DNA from: an uncultured Lachnospiraceae bacterium
GTDB lineage: Bacteria > Bacillota > Clostridia > Lachnospirales > Lachnospiraceae
Assembly: GCA_910586315.1 (NCBI GenBank)
Contig: CAJUIP010000002.1
Coordinates: 85,022 to 149,021, forward strand
Direction: 5' to 3'
Length of the DNA: 64,000 bases
Position numbers and translations under genes: made by a program. Below are positions 49,957-59,301 of this stretch, piece after piece. Every line of letters begins with the position of its first letter. The first letter of the stretch is position 1. The notes below the pieces were generated by a model. That model worked only from the letters and a program-made list of their open reading frames with translations. It did not search any database and was not told where the DNA came from.

Positions 49957-51005
49957 CGGTCTACCTCATACAACGCTTCCGTAAACTGTTTCATGACCTT
50001 TCTGCTTCCGGTGGAAATCCTTATATAGTCCTTAAGTATTTCCTGACTGTAGGTCTTAACGAGAATCTTTTTTTCTTCCATCCGCTCTTTCACCTGAGAA
50101 ACAGCGGTTTTCGTCCGGATAAAGGCATAATTCCCGTTTTCCGCAAAATATTCATATCCATGCTCCGATAAACTCTCCGTGAGATACGTCCGGCCCTCTT
50201 TTTCGATAGCCACCAGCTTTTCACAAAGCCCCGGCTCCGTTAAAAGCGTCTCTCCGAACGTTAAGGCCACTGCATTGGTATCAAACGTGGGACGCACATT
50301 CCAGACGTATTTTACCAGTTTTTCATTTCCGACAATAAATCCGAGCCTTATGGCCGCCACGGAAAACAGCTTGGAAAAGGTTCTTATCAATACCACATTA
50401 TCATAGTCAAAAATTTTATTTAAAAAGGTTTTATCATAGAAATAATGATAGGCCTCATCCACGATGACCAGGGCCCCGACCTCTTTTGCCCTCCCGGCAA
50501 TGGCGTCAAACTGTTCCTCCGTGTAAACCGTACCGATGGGATTGTTGGGATTTAAAACAGAAACGATGCTGACGTCCTCTGTGATGGCATCCAGAACCTT
50601 TGAAAAATCCAGGGAAAAATCGGGATTGTACATCACAGGTTTATGCTTCAGGCCGAAAATCAGGCAGTTAATCCGGTACATCTCAAACGTCGGGGATACT
50701 GTGACAACCGAGGAGCCCGGACGGCCAAACACCTCAAACAGATAGCGGATTGCCATATCGGAGCCGTTGGTGACACAGACATTCTCCCGCTTTACCCCCA
50801 GATATTCCGCCAGAATTTTAAGAAACCGTTCCGGCTCCGGGTATGTGGAAAAAAATTCCGGCGTGAGCTTTTCCTTCACCTTTTCCACCAGCTCCTTCGG
50901 CAGCCCCTCCGGGTTCTCATTCATGTCCAGCCTCAGAAACTCCGCGCGCCCCTGCCGGCCGCCGATCCGTACAATATCCTTTACACATTCTTTCACATAA
51001 CACAT
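49953..51005 (-). CDS. HisC/CobD-like PLP-dependent enzyme of the polysaccharide cluster
   Basis: 350 residues, fold-type I. FLRLDMNENPEGLP, VTNGSDMAIRYLFEVFG, VLNPNNPIGTVYT, VIVDEAYHYFYD and the PLP lysine in IRTFSKLFSVAAIRLGFIVG are all present. The family includes histidinol-phosphate aminotransferase and the CobD threonine-phosphate decarboxylase. Context (nucleotidyltransferase and LicD) argues against histidine synthesis and for making a phospho-amine such as ethanolamine phosphate by decarboxylation of a phospho-amino acid. Decarboxylase or aminotransferase cannot be decided from sequence alone. Confidence 0.8.
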   Translation of the reverse strand: MCYVKECVKDIVRIGGRQGRAEFLRLDMNENPEGLPKELVEKVKEKLTPEFFSTYPEPERFLKILAEYLGVKRENVCVTNGSDMAIRYLFEVFGRPGSSVVTVSPTFEMYRINCLIFGLKHKPVMYNPDFSLDFSKVLDAITEDVSIVSVLNPNNPIGTVYTEEQFDAIAGRAKEVGALVIVDEAYHYFYDKTFLNKIFDYDNVVLIRTFSKLFSVAAIRLGFIVGNEKLVKYVWNVRPTFDTNAVALTFGETLLTEPGLCEKLVAIEKEGRTYLTESLSEHGYEYFAENGNYAFIRTKTAVSQVKERMEEKKILVKTYSQEILKDYIRISTGSRKVMKQFTEALYEVDR

Positions 51006-51065
51006 GGCTCTATGTCCTCTTTTCTTTCTCCTGCTGCCTGTCAGAAAATTATCTTATAAGCAAGC

Positions 51066-51956
51066 TTAACGTCCATTTTCGTCCGGTTTTCCGCGCCCTG
51101 CAAACGGTTGCGAAAATCCCAAACGATAAGGGTAATGCGTCTTTCTCCGGTCCTCCGGCGGCATGGTCATATAATCGCCGTACTGGCTTTCCAGAATCTC
51201 ATGGATATCGCCGGTAAAGGCCATCTCTGTGTCCTCAAAGGGCAGTCTCTGAATCGGAAACATTTTTTCTTTATTGACCACATTCCAGAAAGGATTGGTA
51301 TCCGGCAAAAATGCCATCCGTTTTGTATTCATCTTCTCATATTTCCGGCAGGCCGCCTCACAGTGGGCACGGAAGATGGCCGGACGAATACGAAGCGCCT
51401 TTATCGTCCTGTGGACCAGGCTGCAGACTGCCCAGATAGCCTTCGCCTTTGCTCCGGTCTGGGCCAGATATGGCTTTTCCATACATGACAACACCAGAAG
51501 TTTGCTCCAAAACCAGGCGGTCCAGGCCTGTACCTGCACCGCAAGCGGTCCGTCCGCAATGTTATCCATCACATAAAGGTCCAGAAAGATTCCAAAAGGG
51601 CAGTCTACCTCCCTCATAACCTGCTCCTGGAATACGGTATTGCACTTGCAGAGCCTGGTAGTCATCATCGGATAATTTTCATTTGTTTTATTATTTAAAA
51701 TATAATATTTTCCCTGCCACTCCTTTTTGGCCAGGCGGAGAAATTTTTCAAAATCCTTTCGCGGCATGGCGATGTCAATGTCATCATCCCAGGGAATAAA
51801 GCCCTGATGGCGCAGGGCGCCGATTCCCGTACCGCCGATTCCGAAATAAACGAGTCCATGGGCATCGCAAAGCTCCATAAAATCTTTTAACATGGAAAGC
51901 TCCGTGTTCTGAAGCCGTTTTAACACCTCCGGTTCATAAAACTCATGCATGTCCAA
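51066..51956 (-). CDS. LicD-family phosphotransferase
   Basis: 296 residues. The LicD signature is clear: LVYFGIGGTGIGALRHQGFIPWDDDIDIAMPRKDFEKF (a nucleotidyltransferase-fold GG...RHxGFIPWDDDID motif). LicD proteins attach phosphocholine, phosphoethanolamine or related groups from CDP carriers to teichoic acids or capsules. The C-terminal half has RLPFEDTEMAFTGDIHEILESQYGDYMTMPP. Starts within the glf 3' end (14-bp overlap). Confidence 0.92.
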   Translation of the reverse strand: MDMHEFYEPEVLKRLQNTELSMLKDFMELCDAHGLVYFGIGGTGIGALRHQGFIPWDDDIDIAMPRKDFEKFLRLAKKEWQGKYYILNNKTNENYPMMTTRLCKCNTVFQEQVMREVDCPFGIFLDLYVMDNIADGPLAVQVQAWTAWFWSKLLVLSCMEKPYLAQTGAKAKAIWAVCSLVHRTIKALRIRPAIFRAHCEAACRKYEKMNTKRMAFLPDTNPFWNVVNKEKMFPIQRLPFEDTEMAFTGDIHEILESQYGDYMTMPPEDRRKTHYPYRLGFSQPFAGRGKPDENGR

Positions 51957-53049
51957 ACTCCTTTTCCACGCAGGCGAACGCCGACTCGATTACCTTATCC
52001 ATATCATAGTACTTGTACTCCGCCAGCCTGCCGCCAAAAATCACGTGGTCCTCCCTGCCGGCCAGAGCCGCGTATTTCTGATACAGCTCCTGATTCTTTT
52101 CGTCGTTGACCGGATAGTAGGGCTCCATGCCTTCTGTCCATTCTGCCGGGTATTCTCTGGTGATTACCGTCTTTTCCTGGGTTCCGAACTCAAAATGCTT
52201 ATGTTCAATGATTCTTGTGTAGGGAGTTTCCTGGTCCGTATAGTTGATTACCGCATTGCCCTGGAAATTATCCGTATCCAGAACCTCCGTTTCAAACCGC
52301 AGGCTCCGGTACTGGAGCTTGCCAAACCGATACCCAAAATAGCGGTCGATGGTTCCTGTATACACCACCTTTTCCGCCAGGGAATCGTACTCTTCCTTCT
52401 TTTCCAGATAATCCGTATTCAGACGTATCTCACAGCCCTCAAACAGCTTTTCCACAATCTTATTGTAGCCGCCGATGGGAATGCCCTGGTATAAATCGTT
52501 GAAATAATTGTTATCATACGTATAGCGCACCGGAAGACGTTTAATAATAAAGGCCGGGAGTTCCTTACAGGGCCTTCCCCACTGTTTTTCCGTGTAGCCC
52601 TTCACCAATTTCTGGTAAATATGGGTGCCCACCAGGCTGATGGCCTGCTCTTCCAGGTTTTTCGGCTCCCCTTTTATCACTTTCCGCTGTTCGTCGATAA
52701 TCTGTCTGGCCTCCTCCGGCGTGGAAATCCCCCACATCCGGCTGAAGGTATTCATATTAAAAGGCATGTTGTACATTTCGCCTTTATAATTGGCCACCGG
52801 GCTGTTGGTATAGCGGTTAAACTCCACCAGGCTGTTGACAAAATCCCAGACCCTGCGGCTGCTGGTATGGAAAATATGAGCGCCATATTTATGAACATGG
52901 ATCCCTTCTGTCTCCTCACAGTAAATGTTTCCGCCCAGGTGTTCCCTCTTTTCCAGAACCAGGCATTTTTTTCCTTCTTTCTTCGCATAATACGCGAATA
53001 CACCTGCAAACAGGCCGCTGCCCACAAGCAGATAATCATACTGTTTCAT
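51943..53049 (-). CDS. glf: UDP-galactopyranose mutase
   Basis: 368 residues. FAD motif VGSGLFAGVFAYYAKKEGKK, substrate-loop HIFHTSSRRVWDFV, LVKGYTEKQWGRP, VYTGTIDRYFGYRFGKLQYRSL and the C-terminal GGRLAEYKYYDMDKVIESA. Interconverts UDP-galactopyranose and UDP-galactofuranose, predicting Galf in the polymer. First gene of the leftward polysaccharide run, 61 bp after lspA. Confidence 0.96.
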   Translation of the reverse strand: MKQYDYLLVGSGLFAGVFAYYAKKEGKKCLVLEKREHLGGNIYCEETEGIHVHKYGAHIFHTSSRRVWDFVNSLVEFNRYTNSPVANYKGEMYNMPFNMNTFSRMWGISTPEEARQIIDEQRKVIKGEPKNLEEQAISLVGTHIYQKLVKGYTEKQWGRPCKELPAFIIKRLPVRYTYDNNYFNDLYQGIPIGGYNKIVEKLFEGCEIRLNTDYLEKKEEYDSLAEKVVYTGTIDRYFGYRFGKLQYRSLRFETEVLDTDNFQGNAVINYTDQETPYTRIIEHKHFEFGTQEKTVITREYPAEWTEGMEPYYPVNDEKNQELYQKYAALAGREDHVIFGGRLAEYKYYDMDKVIESAFACVEKEFGHA

Positions 53050-53110
53050 AATTGCGTCTCCTCCGTCCCGAATATTCTATAACCGTTCAGCTCTGCTCCC
53101 GGGTTACCGT

Positions 53111-53602
53111 TCACATCCCCTCTGAGCTGCTGTCCCTCCAGTCCTTCACGGACTTCAGAAATCCTAAAGCTGCCACGAGGACGGCGCCTGTAAAAATAAA
53201 CAGGTCTCCCAGATTTAACACTACTTTTTTTAATCCCTTCCAGCGTATGCTGAAATAATCCACCACATAACCGCGGGTCATTCTGTCATAAACATTGCTG
53301 ATACCCCCGGCCAGAGTCAGGGTCAGGGCCAGTTTCTCCATAAACCTGCCTCTAAGTCCCATCAAATACGTCCATGCCCCTGCAATTCCCGATGCAAAGC
53401 ATAAGGGGACCAGCTCCACCGCCCGGCTTCCCTTCAGAAATCCGAAGGAAAATCCCGGATTATGATTTTTATAAAGCCATATAAGCCCCTGGGAACCTTT
53501 TAATTCCCTCGGAAAGTTCTTATCCTCCTGTGCCTCGACCTGTTTTTTTAATGCCAGATCCAAAAGTGTAAGCGTTGTACCAAATGTCAGAAATCCAAAC
53601 AT
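53111..53602 (-). CDS. lspA: Signal peptidase II (prolipoprotein signal peptidase)
   Basis: 163 residues, about four membrane helices. Catalytic Asp residues are in ISNVYDRMTRGYVVDYF and VLNLGDLFIFTGAVL; HNPGFSFGFLKG is the family's N-terminal motif (NxGxxFGxL). Removes signal peptides of lipoproteins. AAGGGGATTTGTT precedes the ATG. Not adjacent to rluD/lgt partners; its place at the edge of a glycan cluster and the diverged N-terminal region hint at a second, accessory LspA. Confidence 0.88.
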   Translation of the reverse strand: MFGFLTFGTTLTLLDLALKKQVEAQEDKNFPRELKGSQGLIWLYKNHNPGFSFGFLKGSRAVELVPLCFASGIAGAWTYLMGLRGRFMEKLALTLTLAGGISNVYDRMTRGYVVDYFSIRWKGLKKVVLNLGDLFIFTGAVLVAALGFLKSVKDWRDSSSEGM

Positions 53603-53777
53603 AACAAATCCCCTTTCTTTCCTTATATTACACCATTTTTTCGACTCCGTCCATATATTTCCACGGAAACTGTCCCTGACTTTCCCGCCATGGTTACTTG
53701 CCTTCTTCGCCGGGAAGTAAGCAGTAACACATTTTGGCCTATCCTTTCATATATTATTAACAACTTTATTCCGGAGT

Positions 53778-55487
53778 ATGAATATGGCCTGTACTGAAAA
53801 TGTAGCCTCTGAGAGCTACGCGGAATTCATTGCCAGATACCCTCTTTCCCCTCAGGAATTTATTACCCGGACTGGAACAGAATGCGTTGATTTCATCAGT
53901 CAGAACTTTGCCGTCATATATACGCCCCTTCGCGACTTAAAGCCCCTTGCCTTCTCTTCCTACACGTATACCGCGGTTCCTAAGCTCTACTCCCTCCTGG
54001 ATTCCACCAGTATGGAATCTTCCGGCATTCTTCCTGCCTCCAGGCTTCCTGCCCTGGGAAACCAGGGTGCCGGAGTCATCATCGGCTTGGTAGATACGGG
54101 AATTGATTATCAGAATCCTCTTTTTCGGAACCCCGACGGCACATCCCGGATTCTTGGAATCTGGGACCAGACCCATGGAAGCGGAAACGTAATTCCGGGA
54201 AACTCCTTCCGTTCCCTGTATGGAACCCAGTACCCCCGGGAAATCATCAATGCCGCTCTCTCTTCTAGTGATCCCCTGTCTGTGGTTCCCTCCACCGATG
54301 AAATCGGCCATGGAACCTTTCTGGCCTCTATCGCTGCCGGCGGAGAAGACGAAGACGCCGACTTTACCGGAGCTGCTCCCCAGGCGGATATTGCGATAGT
54401 AAAGCTCAAACCAGCCAAGCAGTACCTTCGGGACTTCTATCTGATACGCCAGGATGCCGATGCTTATCAGGAAAATGATATTATGATGGGAATCACTTAC
54501 CTGCTTTCCCTGGCGCGCCAGTACAATAAGCCCCTTGTAATCTGCCTCGGCGTTGGAACCAATCAGGGCGGCCATGTGGGGAATTTGCCTTTAAGCGCTT
54601 TCCTAGACGAAGTAAGCAGCTATATTGGCACTGTCCTGGTAACGGCAGCCGGAAATGAGACAGGATTCGGGCACCATTACCGCGGAGCCACAGAACCCGG
54701 CGATACCATACAGAGCGTGGAGCTGAATGTGGGAGAAGATGACGCCGGATTTTCCATGGAGCTCTGGGCCCAGAATGTGGAGGTCTACCGGGTAGGCTTC
54801 ACTTCCCCCACCGGAGAAGTCGTATCGCCTCTGCCCCCCAGAACCGGCGAAGAAAATGTCTTAAGATTCCTTTTGGAGCCCACGGAAATTACTGTCTACA
54901 CGGGCTTTTCCACTGGCACAGCAAGCAGCCAGATGGTATTCATCCGGTTTAAAAATCCCATGCCGGGAATCTGGAATCTTTCTGTCGCCGGGACTCTGGA
55001 TCTTCGCGGGACCTTTCACATCTGGCTTCCCAGCAGCGGCTTTATTTCCGATGATACATTTTTCCTCCGCCCGGACCCCGATACAACCATTACCGACCCC
55101 GGCAATTCTCCGAACCTGCTGACTGTGACGGCCTATGACCATATCCATGGGGGAATCTACATCCACTCCAGCCGCGGTTACAACCGCATCGGCCAGATAA
55201 AACCCGATCTTGCCGCCCCCGGGGTAAATGTCCAGGGCGCCGGCCTAAAAAATACTTTTACCAGGATGAGCGGAACCTCCTCGGCTGCCGCCCATGCGGC
55301 CGGCGCCGCCGCCATTTTGCTGCACTGGGGTGTTATCCAGGGAAATAGCTTCTTTATGAACACATCCTCCGTTAAAACCTACCTGATTCGGGGCGCAAAA
55401 AGAAATCCAGCGCTCACATACCCCAATCGTGAATTTGGATATGGAACACTGGATTTATATGAGGCTTTTCTCCGTCTGCGCCCCTAA
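53778..55487 (+). CDS. Subtilisin-family (S8) serine protease, Csp-like
   Basis: 569 residues, no signal peptide. The full catalytic triad is visible: Asp in IIGLVDTGIDYQNPLF (about residue 113), His in DEIGHGTFLASIAAGG (about 178), Ser in RMSGTSSAAAHAAGAAA (about 499), with oxyanion Asn in TAAGNETGFGH. A large insert (residues about 300-460) with a beta-rich jelly-roll-like domain sits between His/Asn and Ser, as in the CspA/B/C germination proteases of clostridia. It has a short N-terminal prodomain. Ends convergently on clpX with overlapping stop codons. Confidence 0.88.
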   Translation: MNMACTENVASESYAEFIARYPLSPQEFITRTGTECVDFISQNFAVIYTPLRDLKPLAFSSYTYTAVPKLYSLLDSTSMESSGILPASRLPALGNQGAGVIIGLVDTGIDYQNPLFRNPDGTSRILGIWDQTHGSGNVIPGNSFRSLYGTQYPREIINAALSSSDPLSVVPSTDEIGHGTFLASIAAGGEDEDADFTGAAPQADIAIVKLKPAKQYLRDFYLIRQDADAYQENDIMMGITYLLSLARQYNKPLVICLGVGTNQGGHVGNLPLSAFLDEVSSYIGTVLVTAAGNETGFGHHYRGATEPGDTIQSVELNVGEDDAGFSMELWAQNVEVYRVGFTSPTGEVVSPLPPRTGEENVLRFLLEPTEITVYTGFSTGTASSQMVFIRFKNPMPGIWNLSVAGTLDLRGTFHIWLPSSGFISDDTFFLRPDPDTTITDPGNSPNLLTVTAYDHIHGGIYIHSSRGYNRIGQIKPDLAAPGVNVQGAGLKNTFTRMSGTSSAAAHAAGAAAILLHWGVIQGNSFFMNTSSVKTYLIRGAKRNPALTYPNREFGYGTLDLYEAFLRLRP

Positions 55488-57190
55488 TTATTTTCTTCCA
55501 AAAGCATGGCTCCGCGCATTTCAATGCGTGGGCCGCCGCGCTTTTCCAGATATGCCCGTGTGATAGTCACGGAACCGATATTGGGATCTTTGGGGATCTC
55601 ATACATAATATCCAGCATGAACTCCTCTAAAATCGCCCGCAGGGCTCTGGCCCCCGTCTCCTTCTTAAGCGCCTCCTCGGCAATCTGTTCCAGGGCATCC
55701 TCCTCAAACCGAAGTTCTACCTCATCCATCTCCAAAAGTTTTTGGTACTGCTTCAGGATAGCGTTCTTTGGTTCCTTTAAAATCCGTACCAGAAATTCCT
55801 TTGTGAGTCCCTGAAGGGTCACAGTCACGGGAAGACGCCCCAAAAACTCCGGAATCATTCCGAAATTCCGTAAGTCTTTATTGGTCACTTTGCTCAGGAT
55901 ATTGGGGTCCTTATCAAACTTATCCTTAAGATCAGCTCCAAAACCAATGGAAGTCTGCTCCGTCAGACGTTCCTTAATAATATTTTCCAGGTCCGGAAAG
56001 GCCCCGCCGCAGATAAACAAAATATTGTCTGTATTGATGGTCTCCATGGGCGTCATGGCATTTTTTTGGTTCGTTCCCACCGGAACCTCCACAGATGCCC
56101 CCTCTAAAAGCTTCAAAAGCTCCTGCTGCACGGATTCTCCGCTTACATCTCTGGTGTTTGTGGACTTTTTCTTAGCGATTTTATCAATCTCATCGATGAA
56201 CACAATTCCCATTTCCGCCCGATCTACATCATTTTCAGCAGCGGCCAAAAGCTTTGAAATCACGCTCTCAATATCATCTCCAATGTATCCGGCCTCCGTC
56301 AGGGATGTCGCATCCGCAATCGCTAAAGGAACATTCAAAAGCTTTGCCAGTGTCTTTACCAGATAAGTTTTTCCGCTTCCCGTGGGACCGATCATAAGAA
56401 TATTGGACTTCTCGATTTCCACATCTTCCCCATACTTTTTTGCGTCCGGAGATGTATGCTCAAAGACCCGTTTATAATGGTTGTAAACCGCCACAGATAT
56501 AACCTTTTTGGCCTGTTCCTGACCGATCACGTATTCGTCCAGCTGTTCCTTTATGATATGAGGAGCCGGGATATCTTCCAATTTAAAAAGTTCTTTTTTC
56601 TCCCCGCTCTTTTTTTTCTTCACTCGTTTTTTTCCGGTAATTGCACTTAAGTCGATCTGGCCGATGGGAATTCCCCATCCCATATTCCCCCATGGAAAAC
56701 CGCCCTGAGAGGAGTCCTGCTCTTCTTCCCCATCGTCCTCTCCGTCGGGTTCATTTCCTGCCTCGGCTTCCTGCCGCATCATCTTCTCCGCCCCGGTTTC
56801 CTGCCGGATTTTCTTCTCCCCACCGGCTTCTTGTGGAATCTCCTTCTCCTCACCGGTTTCCTGCCGAATCTTCCTTTCCTCTTCTGTTTCCCTTTTGTTA
56901 TTCAAAGTGTCCTCCTTCGAAGCCGCTGGGGCCGTCTGCCACATACCGAATGGCATACCACCGTTCCAAAGCTGCTCCGGCGTCACTCCGGAGAACTTTC
57001 CGAAATCAATCCCACTTTTTGTAACCGTATCAAAGGCCTTCTGCATGCAGTCCCGACAGACATCGACTCCGCCGGGCATGGTAATCATCTTTCCGGCCTT
57101 GCTCTCCGGCCTGCGGCAGACATAACATACCTTCTCATACTCATCCTCATGGAATTCCTGTCCGTTCTTCTCTTTATGTTCCAAGTTCAT
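55484..57190 (-). CDS. clpX: ClpX-like AAA+ unfoldase with an expanded repeat linker
   Basis: 568 residues from ATG 57188-57190; the longer in-frame extension is non-conserved. Zinc domain residues 22-48 (CYVCRRPE...VCRDC). Residues about 50-205 are an enlarged linker holding four 10-residue repeats (IRQETGEEKE, IPQEAGGEKK, IRQETGAEKM, MRQEAEAGNE) and an acidic tract. The AAA+ core is complete: Walker A GPTGSGKT (about 268), Walker B IVFIDEIDKIAKK, pore/RKH-type loops, FGMIPEFLGRLPV and the C-terminal ARALRAILEE. Usual ClpX is about 420 residues. Probably partners ClpP; no clpP nearby. Confidence 0.88.
   Translation of the reverse strand: MNLEHKEKNGQEFHEDEYEKVCYVCRRPESKAGKMITMPGGVDVCRDCMQKAFDTVTKSGIDFGKFSGVTPEQLWNGGMPFGMWQTAPAASKEDTLNNKRETEEERKIRQETGEEKEIPQEAGGEKKIRQETGAEKMMRQEAEAGNEPDGEDDGEEEQDSSQGGFPWGNMGWGIPIGQIDLSAITGKKRVKKKKSGEKKELFKLEDIPAPHIIKEQLDEYVIGQEQAKKVISVAVYNHYKRVFEHTSPDAKKYGEDVEIEKSNILMIGPTGSGKTYLVKTLAKLLNVPLAIADATSLTEAGYIGDDIESVISKLLAAAENDVDRAEMGIVFIDEIDKIAKKKSTNTRDVSGESVQQELLKLLEGASVEVPVGTNQKNAMTPMETINTDNILFICGGAFPDLENIIKERLTEQTSIGFGADLKDKFDKDPNILSKVTNKDLRNFGMIPEFLGRLPVTVTLQGLTKEFLVRILKEPKNAILKQYQKLLEMDEVELRFEEDALEQIAEEALKKETGARALRAILEEFMLDIMYEIPKDPNIGSVTITRAYLEKRGGPRIEMRGAMLLEENN
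56750..56869 (-). repeat. Four 30-bp tandem repeats inside the clpX-like gene
   Basis: Encodes the 10-residue units listed for the clpX-like protein (I/M-x-Q-E-x-x-x-E-K type), diverging most at the last unit. In-frame repeats of this kind can change copy number by slippage. Confidence 0.65.
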
Positions 57191-57394
57191 TCTCCTTCTG
57201 TTTTCCCTGTATAAACTAATACAAATAACAATTATAAAGCATTTTCCTTCTGCCCGCAAGCAAAACCGAATGCGGTTTTTTAACAGCATCTTCCCCGCCG
57301 CAGTGCGATATGAAGCGTGAAGTGCTTTTCGTGGGACAGTAAAAGAGGCTCTTCCCCGCATAACACGGACAAGAACCTCTTTTCTTCCTAAATA

Positions 57395-58990
57395 TTACTG
57401 TTCTTCCTGCTGCGGCCGATTCTTTAAAGTCACATCGACCTTCCGCTCCACGTATTCTCCATTTTCCATGGACTGTACCGTAAGAGTCACCGTAGTGCCT
57501 GCCTTATAGTAGGCTAATAATCCTGTCAGATCTGCATTGGTTCTCACAGTCTCCCCATCGAATTTCGTAATGATGTCTTTCTCCCGGAGATCGGAAGCCG
57601 CGGCTGCAGAATCCTCAGTGATTTTATAAACATAAACACCCTGCGGCATTCCATACAGCTGGGACATCATAGAATCAACATTCTGAACCTGAATTCCCAG
57701 ATATCCCTGCTCTTCTTCTGCAACCTCAATCTTCGTGGTTCTCAGCTTCAGCTCCTCAATAATGTCCTTGGCATAGGAAATCGGGATTGCATATCCGACG
57801 CCTTCCACACTCGCATCCGCATACTTGGCTTCATTGATGCCGATAACCTCGCCCCTGGAATTTAAAAGGGCGCCACCGCTGTTCCCAGGATTAATAGCCG
57901 CATCTGTCTGAATTACTTTTTTGTTGATGCCATCCACAGTAACCTCACGGTCCAGGGCGCTTACATGGCCTACGGTTACGCTCTGACCACGGCCCAGCGC
58001 ATTGCCGATGGCAATCACTCCCTGACCCATTTTCAGGGAATCAGAATCCCCCAGTGTGGCAGCCTTGATCTGTTCCTTTGTATCAGCAGAAATTTTTTCA
58101 AGCGGAACTGCAATGACTGCCAGATCAGACTCAGAATCCGTCCCCTTTATGGCTGCTTCCACAACACTCTCATCAATAAAAGAGACCGCAAGGCTGGAGG
58201 AGTCTTCGATTACATGGTTATTAGTCACAATCAGGACCTCTGCATCATTCTGTCCGATGATGATTCCGGAACCGCTGCTGGGCACCTCATACGTCTGTGA
58301 TTGGCCAAACCAGGGACTGCTTTTATAAAGCGTGGTATTGGTAATAGCAACAACCGATGGCATAACCGCGTCTACGATGGGAGAAACATCCTCAATGACC
58401 ACTCCGGAGGCAGCGTCGGAAGACATCTGGGGAGAGGCCGGAACCACCTGCACCTGTTCCAGGGAGGCTCCTGTGGATGTCTGCGCCTGAGTCTCAGCCG
58501 GAAACAGCAATTCCGCCGCCCGATTCACGCCAAACATGGTTCCTCCGGAAACTACTCCAAAAAGAAGCGCTGCGGCAGTGACAAGAGCCCCTGTCTTCAT
58601 ATATGAGCGTTTTTTCGGCATCTTATGTTTCAAATCCGGCGCCATGTTCTGTCCGGGGTTGGGATTCTGCCCAAATTGGTACGGATTCGTATACGAATTG
58701 GGGGCATGGTTCTGATTCTGACCGCCTTGGCTGTAATTATAGTATCCATATCCGGGATGTCCCTGGGCGTGCTGATCATAAGGAGAATATCCGGCTCCAT
58801 TTCGGTCATTGCGGCTTGTCTGGCTGCCTGAAACCGCATGACCGCTCAATCCATATACCTGCCGTCTCTGGCCTGTCAGCGGTTTTTGTTCTTCCGTTTC
58901 TCTTTGGCTTCCTCCCGCTTCCCGGTTCATATCTGTGTTATTCTCCATGTTCCTCGTATCCTCGTCTTCTGTCCATTTATTTTCATACAT
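57395..58990 (-). CDS. HtrA/DegP-like membrane-anchored serine protease
   Basis: 531 residues. A Gln/Tyr/Pro/Asn-rich cytosolic N-terminus (about 1-125), one membrane helix (KTGALVTAAALLFGVVSGGT), then the trypsin-like domain with His in VTNNHVIEDSS, Asp in TDSESDLAVIAV and Ser in NPGNSGGALLNS, and one PDZ domain (GYLGIQVQNVDSMMSQLYGM to the end). Degrades misfolded proteins at the cell surface. GGAGGAGAT precedes the ATG. Divergently isolated from uppP by a 311-bp gap. Confidence 0.93.
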   Translation of the reverse strand: MYENKWTEDEDTRNMENNTDMNREAGGSQRETEEQKPLTGQRRQVYGLSGHAVSGSQTSRNDRNGAGYSPYDQHAQGHPGYGYYNYSQGGQNQNHAPNSYTNPYQFGQNPNPGQNMAPDLKHKMPKKRSYMKTGALVTAAALLFGVVSGGTMFGVNRAAELLFPAETQAQTSTGASLEQVQVVPASPQMSSDAASGVVIEDVSPIVDAVMPSVVAITNTTLYKSSPWFGQSQTYEVPSSGSGIIIGQNDAEVLIVTNNHVIEDSSSLAVSFIDESVVEAAIKGTDSESDLAVIAVPLEKISADTKEQIKAATLGDSDSLKMGQGVIAIGNALGRGQSVTVGHVSALDREVTVDGINKKVIQTDAAINPGNSGGALLNSRGEVIGINEAKYADASVEGVGYAIPISYAKDIIEELKLRTTKIEVAEEEQGYLGIQVQNVDSMMSQLYGMPQGVYVYKITEDSAAAASDLREKDIITKFDGETVRTNADLTGLLAYYKAGTTVTLTVQSMENGEYVERKVDVTLKNRPQQEEQ

Positions 58991-59037
58991 AAAAAAGATC
59001 TCCTCCTTCTATGAAACTGTGTTATTTTGATTCCTAA

Positions 59038-59069
59038 CCATGCAGCAGACCTTTGCATTCGCTGCATGG
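59038..59069 (-). other. Hairpin in the HtrA leader
   Basis: Perfect 9-bp arms CCATGCAGC (59038-59046) and GCTGCATGG (59061-59069), about 50 bp before the htrA ATG. No U-run. The rest of the 58991-59301 gap shows only a TGTGATAA direct repeat (near 59118) and the hairpin at 59251. Confidence 0.5.
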
Positions 59070-59250
59070 AGCAGTTACTGTGTTTCCTTCCTTTCTGAAG
59101 CACAGTTTACCAGTCATTTGTGATAAAAATGTGATAACTTTCTTACCTATTTGTGAAAACTCATACCATACAGGCATCTCGCAATTCATGCCATACGACA
59201 CCCCGAAATTCAAGCCCTTCGGACGGGCTTTGCACAGCAGAGCATATCTT

Positions 59251-59285
59251 AAGGGGCCGCCCGCATATGTGCCGGACGGCCCCTT
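59251..59285. terminator. Terminator-like hairpin between uppP and HtrA genes
   Basis: AAGGGGCCG (59251-59259) and CGGCCCCTT (59277-59285) are perfect, with an inner CCG/CGG extension. It lies 16 bp after the uppP stop. The U-run is poor, so efficiency is uncertain. Confidence 0.6.
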
Positions 59286-59301
59286 CCCATGGCTTTGGCA
59301 C

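Noticed and set aside
49953..51005. Histidinol-phosphate aminotransferase of histidine biosynthesis (hisC)
   Set aside because: The fold matches, but it is coupled by overlap to a LicC-like gene inside a glycan cluster with no his gene nearby.
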